A stretch of 64,000 nucleotides of DNA from NCBI RefSeq assembly GCF_030362795.1, contig NZ_JAUCBM010000002.1:124001-188000 (forward strand). The letters run 5' to 3'. How positions within the stretch are numbered: position 1 is the stretch's first letter; every line of letters begins with the position of its first letter. The notes under the pieces were generated by a model, which was not told the origin of the DNA, did no database searches, and saw nothing but the letters and a program-made list of their open reading frames with translations. The DNA comes from Pseudochrobactrum kiredjianiae (GTDB taxonomy: Bacteria > Pseudomonadota > Alphaproteobacteria > Rhizobiales > Rhizobiaceae). This document shows positions 8,653 to 17,585 of this stretch, piece by piece. A program made the translations under genes and the position numbers.

Positions 8653-10232
8653 TTTGCTTTCCGGACATCCTGACCGATGGTGCGTTCTGCAAGGTTTGGC
8701 GTAAAATCAATGCCGTCACGCGAAGCCCAGTAAATTTTCTGGAAATAGAGCGGCACAATCGCCTGATCTTTCATCGCAATGCGGGTGGCTTCCTGCAGTT
8801 TTTTCATGCGCTCGGCCTGATCGAACTCTTCCATCGCTGATTTAAGGGCTGCGTCAAATTCCGGATTGGCATAACGCATGCGGTTAAAACCGCCGGTGCC
8901 CGCATCTTTATTATAGCTTTGCAACAGCGAGCGCAGATTGGCTTCCGAATTTGGTGTGGATGCACCCAGCGAGAAAATAAACGCGCCGAACTCACCCTTG
9001 GTCGCAGCTGCCGCATAGACGTTATAAGGTTGGGTTTTAACGCCGTTTACTTTCAGGCCGCCACGCGCCAGCATCTGCCCCATTGCCTGCGCTATATCGC
9101 CGTCACCAGGGAAACGGTTGTTCGAGGAATAGAGCGTAATGCCAAAACCTTCAGGGAAACCGGCATCGGCAAGTAGCTTCTTGGCACCGGCACCATCGGC
9201 AGGCTGCGGCTGCAAATCTTCCGCATAACCGCCCAGTACCGACGGCACAACCTGTGCAGACGGCACGCCGGAACCGTTGAGAATACGATCAACCATGAGT
9301 TTACGGTCAACCATCATCGAAACCGCCTGACGCACGCGTGCATCGCGGAAAGGGTTCGGATTCAACGGCTTGCCCGACAAATCATCCACGCCCGGTGCTG
9401 TATCATCGCGCATGCTCAGAGCCAGATAGACCAGACGGCCTGAATCAATCGGGAAAACCTTGAAGCCTTTCTGGCCTTCAAGACGCACGATATCCGACGG
9501 CGATACCGCATCGATCAGATCAACCGAGCCTGACAGCAAGGCAGCGGTACGCGCTGCATCATTGGCGATGAAGCGATATTCCACCATGTCGTAATCCGGC
9601 TTTTCGCCCCAATAGCCTTCATAGGCTTTCAGCTTCAGAGATTCTGCCGGTTTCCATTCAACAAACTGATAAGCACCGGTGCCGATCGCCGCTTTACCGG
9701 AATTGAAATCTTCCAGCGTGGCATTTTCAGCAGCCGCTTTCGAGATGATGAAAACACGACCGATCTGCTCCATCAGTGCAGGGTTTGGCGCTTTGGTGGT
9801 GACGCGGATTTTATGGTCGTCAATCTTCTCAACCTTAGCAACAGAACTCACCACATCGGTGAAAGGTGCAGGGCTGTTCGGCACTTTATCCGTGCGATTG
9901 AGTGAGAAAATCACATCATCCGCGGTAAACGGCGTGCCATTATGGAATGTAACGCCCTCACGCAGTGAAATTTCCCATGTCAGCGGGTCAATATTATTCC
10001 ACTCTGTCGCTAGACTCGGACGCATCTGCAGATTGGCATCGGTCGACAATAGCGTGTCGAACATATTATCCGCAGTCATCTGGTTATTGCCGGTACGCGA
10101 AAATTGCGGATCAATGGCCGATGGCTCATTGGCACGGCCAATGATGATATTTTCAGCGAAGGCAGTCAGCGCTGAGCTGGCCAGAAGTGCGGTAACGATA
10201 ATGGCTTTGCTTAAATTTCTAACGATTTTCAT
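8649..10232 (-). CDS. Peptide-type ABC transporter substrate-binding protein
   Basis: A 527-residue periplasmic protein of the DppA/OppA (SBP family 5) class. It has an N-terminal signal peptide with an A-F-A cleavage site near residue 26, followed by 'IGRANEPSAIDPQFSRTGNN' and the family motif region 'LREGVTFHNGTPFTADDVIF'. It captures the substrate for the DppBCDF-like importer encoded just upstream. Its start overlaps the stop of the second ATPase gene, and its stop overlaps the start of the hydrolase gene, each by four bases. Here the binding protein is near the end of the operon rather than first. The ligand is unknown. Confidence 0.88.
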   Translation of the reverse strand: MKIVRNLSKAIIVTALLASSALTAFAENIIIGRANEPSAIDPQFSRTGNNQMTADNMFDTLLSTDANLQMRPSLATEWNNIDPLTWEISLREGVTFHNGTPFTADDVIFSLNRTDKVPNSPAPFTDVVSSVAKVEKIDDHKIRVTTKAPNPALMEQIGRVFIISKAAAENATLEDFNSGKAAIGTGAYQFVEWKPAESLKLKAYEGYWGEKPDYDMVEYRFIANDAARTAALLSGSVDLIDAVSPSDIVRLEGQKGFKVFPIDSGRLVYLALSMRDDTAPGVDDLSGKPLNPNPFRDARVRQAVSMMVDRKLMVDRILNGSGVPSAQVVPSVLGGYAEDLQPQPADGAGAKKLLADAGFPEGFGITLYSSNNRFPGDGDIAQAMGQMLARGGLKVNGVKTQPYNVYAAAATKGEFGAFIFSLGASTPNSEANLRSLLQSYNKDAGTGGFNRMRYANPEFDAALKSAMEEFDQAERMKKLQEATRIAMKDQAIVPLYFQKIYWASRDGIDFTPNLAERTIGQDVRKAK

Positions 10233-11275
10233 GACAATTTCTCCCCTATGTCATCAATATTTGAAAAATCAGGACGGTTTTCGAGATCGTTGAGGTGGCA
10301 GGCGCTTTCATGCAGCCCGTCCACAATACGCAGTTGCGGGCGTTCAAGTTTGCAGCGCTCAAAGGCATGCGGACAGCGCGGATGGAAATGACAGCCCGAC
10401 GGCGGGTTCATTGGTGAAGGAATTTCACCTTTGATCGGATTATAAGCGCGGTGACGGCGATCAATACGCGGCACCTCTGATAGCAATGCGGCGGTATAAG
10501 GATGATTAGGCTTGTCAAAAATCTCTGAAGCCGAGCCGCTTTCAACAATACGCCCCAGATACATCACCACAACACGGTCGGCGATATGTCTGACCACACT
10601 CAGATCATGGCTGATAAACAGATAGGTCAGATCAAGTGTTTTACGCAAATCCATGAACAGGTTGATAACCTGCGCCTGAATTGAGATATCCAGCGCCGCG
10701 ATACTCTCGTCACAAATCAGAAATTCCGGCTTAACCGCCAATGCCCGTGCAATGCCGATACGCTGACGCTGACCACCGGAAAACTGGTGCGGATAGCGAT
10801 TGGCCATCGACGGATCAAGACCAACGGTTTCAAGCAGTTTTTCAACCAGAGCCTGCTTTTCGCTGCGTTTAATCAGGCCATGAGCAACCGGCGCTTCGCC
10901 GATAATATCCACCACGCGCTTGCGCGGATTGAGGGAGGACATCGGGTCCTGAAAAATGATCTGCGTGTTGAGACGTGCCTGTTTGGCGGCTTTGCCACGC
11001 AACTGATTGCGCGGCTGATCTTCAATCAGCACCTCGCCTTCTGTTGCAGGCAGCATACCGGCAATCACACGGCCGAGTGTGGATTTTCCGCAGCCGGATT
11101 CACCGACCAGACCAACAACTTCGCCTCTGCGAATTTTCAGATCAACGCCGTCAAGCGCATGGACAACACGCCTGACAGATTTTGCACCCAGCATTGAGGC
11201 GAGTTTTTCAGCAAAATCCGGCTCGGTCGAAAAGCGTTTGGAAACATTCCGTGCTTCAGCAATATATTCAGACAT
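10229..11275 (-). CDS. Peptide-type ABC transporter ATPase (DppF/OppF-like)
   Basis: The second ATPase of the importer. Walker A is 'GLVGESGCGKSTLGR', the signature is 'FSGGQRQRIGIARAL' and Walker B is 'PEFLICDESIAALD'. The C-terminal oligopeptide-transporter extension carries the expected cysteines ('CHFHPRCPHAFERC'), which in relatives bind an Fe-S cluster. The start at 11275 is chosen because its ATG shares one base with the preceding stop (TGATG) and follows GGAGGG; a longer frame upstream is not needed. It pairs with the DppD-like ATPase. Confidence 0.9.
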   Translation of the reverse strand: MSEYIAEARNVSKRFSTEPDFAEKLASMLGAKSVRRVVHALDGVDLKIRRGEVVGLVGESGCGKSTLGRVIAGMLPATEGEVLIEDQPRNQLRGKAAKQARLNTQIIFQDPMSSLNPRKRVVDIIGEAPVAHGLIKRSEKQALVEKLLETVGLDPSMANRYPHQFSGGQRQRIGIARALAVKPEFLICDESIAALDISIQAQVINLFMDLRKTLDLTYLFISHDLSVVRHIADRVVVMYLGRIVESGSASEIFDKPNHPYTAALLSEVPRIDRRHRAYNPIKGEIPSPMNPPSGCHFHPRCPHAFERCKLERPQLRIVDGLHESACHLNDLENRPDFSNIDDIGEKLS

Positions 11276-12306
11276 CAATGTCCCTCCACGCTGATTGCGG
11301 ATGCGGCAGAACCTGCAAGCGGGTTGAAACACCGCCAGCGGTGACCACTGTCACTCAGCGTTTCTGCCGGTTCTTCGAGGCATCGATCCGTGGCAAAATC
11401 ACAGCGATTGCGGAAGGCGCACCCTTCCGGCCGCTTCAACGGATGCGGTGCCGCCCCGCGAATTTGGGTCAGGCGTGCGCCACGCGCATTAGCTGCCGGT
11501 GCGGAGCCGATCAGCCCTGCGGTATAAGGATGTTGCGGGCGATCCAACACATCATCGACTTTGCCCTGCTCGACAATGCGTCCGGCATACATCACTGCAA
11601 CATTATCCGCGAGACCAGCCACAACGCCCAAATCATGGCTGATCCAGATCAGCCCCATGCCCAGTTCACGGCACAGGGTCTGCACTTCCGCAAGAATCTG
11701 GCTCTGAATGGTCACATCCAGTGCGGTTGTCGGTTCATCGGCAATAATCAGATCGGGCTTGTGCAGCAGTGCAATGGCAATTGCCACACGCTGACGCATA
11801 CCGCCTGAAAATTCATGCGGATAGCTCTGAATGCGCAGCTCCGGCTGTGAGATACCCACCATGCTCAGCGCATCAATCGAGCGGCGCAAGGCTTCCGCTT
11901 CGCTGACATTTTCATGGGCGCGCACGGTCTCAACCATATGGGTTTTGACCGACAGAACCGGATTGAGCGTCATCATCGGATCCTGAAAGATCATCGCGAT
12001 GCGATTGCCGCGCAGACTGCGCAAACGCTTTTCCGATGCATTGAGCAGCTCTTCACCTTTGAAAGTGATCGACCCGCCGACATTGCGCCCCGGTTTGTCC
12101 ACCAGACCAATAATCGAAAAACCAGTAATGGATTTGCCCGAGCCGGACTCGCCGACCAGACCTAAAATCTCACCGCGTTTTACCGTCAGGCTTACGCCGT
12201 CAACCGACTTGATCGTGCCTGCCGGTGTGAAGAAATGCGTTTGCAGATCACGCACATCCAGCACGGTTTCAGGCTTATTGGTTTCAGTTTTCTGTTGTGA
12301 ACTCAT
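11275..12306 (-). CDS. Peptide-type ABC transporter ATPase (DppD/OppD-like)
   Basis: The first ATPase of the importer, 343 residues. Walker A is 'GLVGESGSGKSITGFS', the signature is 'FSGGMRQRVAIAIAL' and Walker B is 'PDLIIADEPTTALD'. A cysteine-containing OppD-type C-terminal extension follows ('CAFRNRCDFATDRC'). Its start overlaps the DppC-like stop by four bases and its stop overlaps the next ATPase start by one base, so translation of the operon is tightly coupled. Confidence 0.9.
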   Translation of the reverse strand: MSSQQKTETNKPETVLDVRDLQTHFFTPAGTIKSVDGVSLTVKRGEILGLVGESGSGKSITGFSIIGLVDKPGRNVGGSITFKGEELLNASEKRLRSLRGNRIAMIFQDPMMTLNPVLSVKTHMVETVRAHENVSEAEALRRSIDALSMVGISQPELRIQSYPHEFSGGMRQRVAIAIALLHKPDLIIADEPTTALDVTIQSQILAEVQTLCRELGMGLIWISHDLGVVAGLADNVAVMYAGRIVEQGKVDDVLDRPQHPYTAGLIGSAPAANARGARLTQIRGAAPHPLKRPEGCAFRNRCDFATDRCLEEPAETLSDSGHRWRCFNPLAGSAASAISVEGH

Positions 12307-13202
12307 TTGGCCAACCTCGGATTCAGGACTTCACGCAGGCGGTCGCCGACAATATTGATCGAGAAAACCAGTGTCAGCAGCAGCAATCCCGGAAACACGC
12401 TGATCCAGTACAGACCCGCGAGCAGTACCTGATAACCGTTGGAAATCAGCAGCCCCAGCGACGGCTCGGTAATCGGCAGACCGATCCCCAGAAAGCTCAG
12501 TGTCGCTTCTGCCGCGATTGCGCTGGCGATCTGGATGGTGCCGATCACGATCAGCGGTGGCAAACAATTCGGCAGCAAATGCCCGAACAAAATACGGATA
12601 CGGCTCAGACCAAGACAACGCGCCGCTTCCACATAGTCTTTATTAACTTCGACCAGCGCGGCTGCGCGGGCGGCACGGGCAAAATAAGCCCATTGCACGA
12701 AGACCAGCGCCATAATCACCTTCCATGTGCCCTGCCCCAGCACCGCCAGAATGAGCAGCGCCACCAGAATGGTCGGAAAGCCCAGCATCAGATCAACCAT
12801 ACGCATTAAAAATGCATCAAGACGGCCGCCGCTATAGGCAGCGAGCAACCCAAGTGCAGAACCGATAAACATAGCGAGAAAACCGGCCGTCAGGCCGACA
12901 CCGAGACTGGTACGCAAACCATAAAGCATCGCCGAGAGCATATCGCGGCCTTGCGCATCAGTGCCCAGCCAATAGGTCATGCCGTTCATGCTTTCCGACA
13001 AAGGCGGCAGCTTGGCATCGAACATATCGATCTGCATCAGATCATAGGGATTTTGCGGCGCAAGCAATGGTGCGAAAATTGCAGCCAGCACCAGCAAGAC
13101 ACAGAAAATCAGGCCGATTGTCGCTTTCGGGCTGTGTAGAATTCCGGACACAGCCGTTGAGACCATGCCTTCACCAAAGAGACGTTGTGTGAGAGTGGTC
13201 AT
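12303..13202 (-). CDS. Peptide-type ABC transporter permease (DppC-like)
   Basis: A 299-residue inner-membrane permease with the DppC layout: an N-terminal helix, a periplasmic stretch ('YWLGTDAQGRDMLSAMLYG', the DppC N-terminal family motif) and a five-helix BPD-transport core with the EAA loop 'EAARCLGLSRIRILFGHLLP'. Its ATG shares one base with the stop of the DppB-like gene. Confidence 0.9.
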   Translation of the reverse strand: MTTLTQRLFGEGMVSTAVSGILHSPKATIGLIFCVLLVLAAIFAPLLAPQNPYDLMQIDMFDAKLPPLSESMNGMTYWLGTDAQGRDMLSAMLYGLRTSLGVGLTAGFLAMFIGSALGLLAAYSGGRLDAFLMRMVDLMLGFPTILVALLILAVLGQGTWKVIMALVFVQWAYFARAARAAALVEVNKDYVEAARCLGLSRIRILFGHLLPNCLPPLIVIGTIQIASAIAAEATLSFLGIGLPITEPSLGLLISNGYQVLLAGLYWISVFPGLLLLTLVFSINIVGDRLREVLNPRLAK

Positions 13203-14170
13203 CAGCGTTTGCTCCGGATACGTGGATCAAGAAGCGAATAGAGGACATCAACCACGAGATTGATGACGATAAACATCGAGACGACCACGAGAATATAGGC
13301 TACGACAATCGGGCGATCGAGAATATTGATGCTGTCGATAATCAGCTTACCAACACCCGGCCAGGCAAAGATCGTTTCGGTCACCACGGCAAAAGCGATC
13401 AGTGAGCCGAATTCAATGCCGATCACTGTGATGATCGGGATGAGAATATTCTTCAAAACATGCACGAAAATAACGCGCGATGGTGCCAATCCTCTGGCGC
13501 GCGCGAATTTCACGAAATCCAGCGGCATGGTTTCCTGAACACCGGTACGGGTCAGGCGGATCACCAGCGAAATTTTCGCCAGCGACAGATTAATCGCAGG
13601 CAGGATCAGATGCTGAATACCGTTCCAGGTCGCCAGACTGGTTTCAATACCGAGGATAGTGCCGGTCTGACCGCGCCCTGTTGAAGGCAGCCAGCCAAGA
13701 TAGACCGAGAAAATCATAATCAGCATCATGCCCTGCCAGAAATTCGGCAAGCTGAACCCGAGAATAGAGCCGGTCATAATGGTTTCATCCGTGGCGCTGC
13801 CAGCTTTGAGGCCGGAGAGCAAGCCGAGCGGAATACCAATGACAATAGCAAGAACCAGCGCACAGAAAGCCAGTTCGAGTGTGGCTGGCAGACGCTGCAA
13901 AATAACGCTGATGGATGGCTGGTTATAGACAAAAGACGTACCCAGATCGCCCTGCAATGCATTGGCGAGAAAATGCCAGTATTGCACGATCAGCGGCTTA
14001 TCCAGACCAAGTGCCTGTGTCACCTGCAAACGTTCTGCCATCGTAGCATCGGCAGGCAGCAGGATTTCCAGCGGATCACCGATCGCATAAACGCCGGCAA
14101 AAACAATAACGGAGGTTACAAACAGGACAAGCAGCGCCTGAAACAACCGGCGAATAATAAACGCTGTCAT
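13202..14170 (-). CDS. Peptide-type ABC transporter permease (DppB-like), first gene of operon
   Basis: A 322-residue permease starting 'MTAFIIRRLFQALLVLF', the characteristic N-terminus of DppB/OppB proteins, with six predicted membrane helices and the EAA loop 'FVKFARARGLAPSRVIFVHV'. It opens a six-gene operon in which every junction overlaps by one or four bases. It is divergent from a LysR-type regulator 202 bases away. Confidence 0.9.
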   Translation of the reverse strand: MTAFIIRRLFQALLVLFVTSVIVFAGVYAIGDPLEILLPADATMAERLQVTQALGLDKPLIVQYWHFLANALQGDLGTSFVYNQPSISVILQRLPATLELAFCALVLAIVIGIPLGLLSGLKAGSATDETIMTGSILGFSLPNFWQGMMLIMIFSVYLGWLPSTGRGQTGTILGIETSLATWNGIQHLILPAINLSLAKISLVIRLTRTGVQETMPLDFVKFARARGLAPSRVIFVHVLKNILIPIITVIGIEFGSLIAFAVVTETIFAWPGVGKLIIDSINILDRPIVVAYILVVVSMFIVINLVVDVLYSLLDPRIRSKR

Positions 14171-14372
14171 CTCTTATGGACCCGAACATACATGATTTAG
14201 AACTCCTCCATTACGCTTCCCCGCGCATATGTCTATTTGGAAACATTCCAAACTTGCCATAGCAGAAAAATACTTGCAATATTATGAGATATAATGCCAA
14301 GTCTATGCGTTTAATGCATAGATAATTTTCTTTGCCGGAAAGCACCTTTATCTGTAAATAGTGTGAGACAGC
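14171..14372. promoter_or_regulatory. Divergent promoter region of ABC operon and LysR gene
   Basis: 202 AT-rich bases between two divergent starts. It contains TTGCAATATTATGAGATATAA-like A/T stretches near 14273-14293, but I could not assign a specific LysR box. By layout it should hold both promoters and the regulator's binding site. Confidence 0.4.
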
Positions 14373-15281
14373 ATGATTAAAATCATAGACTTAGAAGCCT
14401 ATCGCGCCGTCATGAGCACCGGCTCCACACAAGGGGCGGCCGAACTTTTAGGCATCTCACAATCGGCGGTTAGTCGCCGGATCAGCCAGCTTGAGGAAGA
14501 ATTGGGTATCCAGCTTTTCATCCGTGAAGGCGCGAGAATCGTCCCCTCACGCCTCAATGAACTGCTGGAAACCCATGTGGCGGATGTTCTGGAGCGCGTC
14601 CATATTCTTGACGATGCCGCGAATAAAATCCGCTCAGGCCGTTATGAAAATGCGTTGCTGCGCATTGCCGTGCCGCCGGGCATCTGCCGCAAGATCATGC
14701 CGAAAATTATTGCAGGGTTTCTCGATAAATATCCGCAAACCCGTTTTGAAATTCTGCACGGCACCTATGATATTATCAGCCGGATGCTGGATGAAAAACA
14801 GGCAGAAATCGGCTTTCTTCGCCTGCCGTTCCGCGACAGTAATTTCATGTATTCGGATGTGATCGTCGCCCGTTCCGTTTGTGTGATGGCGAAAGATCAT
14901 CCCCTGACCAAACATAAGATCGTCCGTCCTGAAAATCTCCGTGATGAACCACTGGTCCTGCTTGGGCGCAGACGCTCGCCGCGCCACGATCTTGATCTGG
15001 TCTTTTCTTCCCATGGTGTCCGGCCAAAAATCCGGCTTGAAGCTCATTCGGTCAGCTCAGCCTGCGGGTTCTCCGCAGAAGGGATCGGCGTCTCTATCGT
15101 CAATTCCCTGCTTGTGCAGGATTGTATGGATCTGGATACGGAAGTCCGCCTGTTCCTGCCCGATGTGCCGCATCACTTTGCATTTGTTTATCCGGACAAG
15201 CCAAGACTGCCGGAGCTAGGTGTAGAATTCATCACTTATGCCACGGGATATTTGCAGGCGCTGGAGCCGTTTCCGGCATAA
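14373..15281 (+). CDS. LysR-family transcriptional regulator
   Basis: A 302-residue LysR-type regulator. The N-terminal helix-turn-helix is 'GSTQGAAELLGISQSAVSRR' at about residues 17-36, followed by the linker helix and a periplasmic-binding-protein-like effector domain (about residues 90-295). It is divergent from the peptide-type ABC/hydrolase operon and is the obvious candidate to regulate it in response to the imported substrate or its hydrolysis product (inference from layout). Confidence 0.88.
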   Translation: MIKIIDLEAYRAVMSTGSTQGAAELLGISQSAVSRRISQLEEELGIQLFIREGARIVPSRLNELLETHVADVLERVHILDDAANKIRSGRYENALLRIAVPPGICRKIMPKIIAGFLDKYPQTRFEILHGTYDIISRMLDEKQAEIGFLRLPFRDSNFMYSDVIVARSVCVMAKDHPLTKHKIVRPENLRDEPLVLLGRRRSPRHDLDLVFSSHGVRPKIRLEAHSVSSACGFSAEGIGVSIVNSLLVQDCMDLDTEVRLFLPDVPHHFAFVYPDKPRLPELGVEFITYATGYLQALEPFPA

Positions 15282-15481
15282 TCAAAAATAATACAGTTTT
15301 AAGGATAAAATTTTATCGCCAATCTCACGACCCATAAGTAAAAAATTCAAAATATCCGGCAATTTATTGCTATGATACAATTATACAACATATTGATTTT
15401 TATGAATTAAACTCCCTATTTTTGCGTTTTTATTGCTGGCCGCATCGCTAACTGTCTTCAGGTGAAATTCTGGAGATAACA

Positions 15482-16651
15482 ATGTCAATCAAAACTATTT
15501 TAATCAGTTCCTCTGCAACTCTTATCATCAGTTCCGGCGCCTATGCAGCAGATGCAGTCGTTGCACCTGAACCTGAAGCCGTAGAATATGTGCGCGTTTG
15601 CGATGCCTATGGTGCAGGCTATTTCTACATTCCGGGTACAGAAACCTGTCTGAAAATCGGTGGTTATGTCCGTTATGATATCACAGGTGGTGACGATATC
15701 TCCGGTCATGGCTTTGAAACCCGTAATGGCAATTTCTACGCGAAAAACAATAAGCGCGATACCTATGAAGGCCTCGCCCGTTTCAGCCTGAAATTCAGCA
15801 CCGCATCTGAAACCGAACTTGGTACACTGAAAACCTACACAGATCTTCGTTTTCAATGGAAAGATGGTGTCGACGATAAATCCTCAGGCACTTTGCGCTT
15901 CGGTTATATGCAACTTGGTGGTTTGCGGATTGGTCTGGATGAATCCGCATTCGTCACCTTCCCCGGCTATCTCGGCAATGTCATCAATGATGACGTGATC
16001 CTTGCCGGTGGCTACCGTACCGGCCTGATCAGCTACACCTTTACCGGAGACAATGGTTTGTCCGCCATCGTGTCGCTGGAACAGGGCGGCAATAGCGATA
16101 TTGATGATGTACCTGCAAACTGGACCGGTAAGAAATGGGGCGCAACCATTAAAGACTACACACCGCATGTCGTTGGTGGTCTGCGCTATGCACAAGGCTG
16201 GGGTTCGCTGACTGCCGTTGCTGCCTATGATGCCTATAACAAGGAATGGGCCGGTAAAATCCGTGGTGACCTGAATGTAACAGACAGCTTCTCTGTCTGG
16301 GCAATGGGTGGTTACAAATCTAACAAAGACAATTACGCCGATGTGTTAGGTGACAATGATCAGGTTATCGGTCAGGTTCGTGCTGTCAGCAGCTTCTACG
16401 GTACATGGGGTGGTGACTGGGCCGTTTGGGGTGGCGCAGCCTATAAACTCAACCCTCAGACAGTGCTGAACGCTCAGCTGGCCTATGATGCTTCCAAGAC
16501 TTTTGCAGCAACAGCCAATATTGCTTATGAGCTGGTGCCGGGCTTCTCCATCACACCGGAAGTGTCTTACACCAAGTGGAACGATACAAAATCCATCCAG
16601 AACGGCAAAGATGCTGTTCAGGGTATGATCCGCTTCCAGCGTAGCTTCTGA
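15482..16651 (+). CDS. Omp2-type general porin
   Basis: A 389-residue outer-membrane porin of the Rhizobiales porin_2 family. It has a signal peptide ending A-Y-A at about residue 22, followed by the family hallmark '[19 protein letters not shown]' and '[12 protein letters not shown]'. It ends in phenylalanine ('IRFQRSF'), as expected for BAM-dependent barrels. The sequence closely resembles Brucella Omp2a/Omp2b from memory, including the '[11 protein letters not shown]' strand near residue 310. It is a single-gene unit: 200 AT-rich bases precede it and two hairpins follow. Confidence 0.92.
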   Translation: MSIKTILISSSATLIISSGAYAADAVVAPEPEAVEYVRVCDAYGAGYFYIPGTETCLKIGGYVRYDITGGDDISGHGFETRNGNFYAKNNKRDTYEGLARFSLKFSTASETELGTLKTYTDLRFQWKDGVDDKSSGTLRFGYMQLGGLRIGLDESAFVTFPGYLGNVINDDVILAGGYRTGLISYTFTGDNGLSAIVSLEQGGNSDIDDVPANWTGKKWGATIKDYTPHVVGGLRYAQGWGSLTAVAAYDAYNKEWAGKIRGDLNVTDSFSVWAMGGYKSNKDNYADVLGDNDQVIGQVRAVSSFYGTWGGDWAVWGGAAYKLNPQTVLNAQLAYDASKTFAATANIAYELVPGFSITPEVSYTKWNDTKSIQNGKDAVQGMIRFQRSF

Positions 16652-16685
16652 TAAACAACTAATAGCTGGTCTGTTTCAGCGAGTT

Positions 16686-16719
16686 GCAGATCATTGATAC
16701 TGATGCTTCAATGATCTGC
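16686..16719 (+). terminator. Perfect 12-bp hairpin after porin gene
   Basis: Arms 16686-16697 and 16708-16719 are exact reverse complements with a 10-base loop. The T-run that follows is short, so it may act mainly as a 3'-end stabiliser ahead of the stronger terminator downstream. Confidence 0.6.
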
Positions 16720-16785
16720 CTTTAATAACGTAGAAGGACTGCGTTATTATCATGACATGCTGATCTCCCGTCATTGTCTAGGCAG

Positions 16786-16813
16786 ACGGCGGGTGTGAGC
16801 CCGCCGTTTTTTT
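16786..16813 (+). terminator. Rho-independent terminator of the porin
   Basis: An 8-bp GC-rich stem (ACGGCGGG at 16786-16793, CCCGCCGT at 16800-16807) with a six-base loop is followed by a run of T to 16813. It ends the plus-strand porin transcript just before the convergent hutC gene. Confidence 0.85.
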
Positions 16814-17552
16814 ACCCTTGATTTGGCGCAAAACGGGCGACCAGCGCATGGCTGTCACCGCTATAGGTTAGCCGCACATAGGTCACCGGCTGTCCGGCAT
16901 TCCATGTCTGGCGCTCAATCACCAGACAGGCAGCCCCCGCCGGAATCCCCAGAATTGCCGCCACATTTTCGTCAGCAGCCACCGCGCGGATTGCGTGTTG
17001 CGCATTGCTCCACGGCACGCAGGCCACCAGCCACGGGCTTGGTGATTGTTTGGAAAAATCTGTTTGCGCCGCATCCGGCACGGCCAGCAGATTGATGATA
17101 CGCTCTTCCAGCGCAAAAACCCGTTTTCCGGCATAATGACGGCAGGTCAGCTCAATCAGTGGTGTATTGCGTTCAATCTCGAGTTTTTTACCGTCTGTCG
17201 CTGTACTTTTTCGGCTCACGGACTTTTGCAATTCATAGCGATAAGGCAGTCCAAGCTGCTCGACTTCATCGCGAATATCGTGAATTTCCAGCACCGCTGC
17301 CTGTGACTGCGGCTTGGAAACAAAACTGCCAGAACGACGCTTACGCTCGATCATTCCGGCTTTTGCCAATTGTGTCAGCGCTTTATTGACCGTCATGCGC
17401 GAGCAGGAATACTGCTCCGTCAACTCGTGCTCAAACGGAATACGATAACCGGGCTGCCACTCACCGGAGAGAATCCGGCTCTCAATATCATCCAGAATCC
17501 GCTGATGCAGAGATGACGCCTGTTCGCTGTCTCCGGATGATAATGTCTGCAT
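16812..17552 (-). CDS. hutC: Histidine-utilisation repressor HutC (GntR/UTRA)
   Basis: A 246-residue regulator. Residues about 15-80 are a GntR winged helix ('LTEQYSCSRMTVNKALTQLA'), and the rest is a UTRA effector domain, which in HutC binds urocanate. It lies immediately downstream of hutF on the same strand (33-base gap), facing away from hutIHGU. A perfect ATGTATATACAT palindrome in the hutF/hutI promoter is the expected binding target. Confidence 0.9.
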   Translation of the reverse strand: MQTLSSGDSEQASSLHQRILDDIESRILSGEWQPGYRIPFEHELTEQYSCSRMTVNKALTQLAKAGMIERKRRSGSFVSKPQSQAAVLEIHDIRDEVEQLGLPYRYELQKSVSRKSTATDGKKLEIERNTPLIELTCRHYAGKRVFALEERIINLLAVPDAAQTDFSKQSPSPWLVACVPWSNAQHAIRAVAADENVAAILGIPAGAACLVIERQTWNAGQPVTYVRLTYSGDSHALVARFAPNQG

Positions 17553-17585
17553 TATGCGCTTAAGCCCGTTCTTTAATCCAACTCG

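Noticed and set aside
7513-8673. A 386-codon plus-strand frame opposite the CocE/NonD hydrolase
   Set aside because: No ribosome-binding site or recognisable domain; fully explained as the complement of the hydrolase gene.
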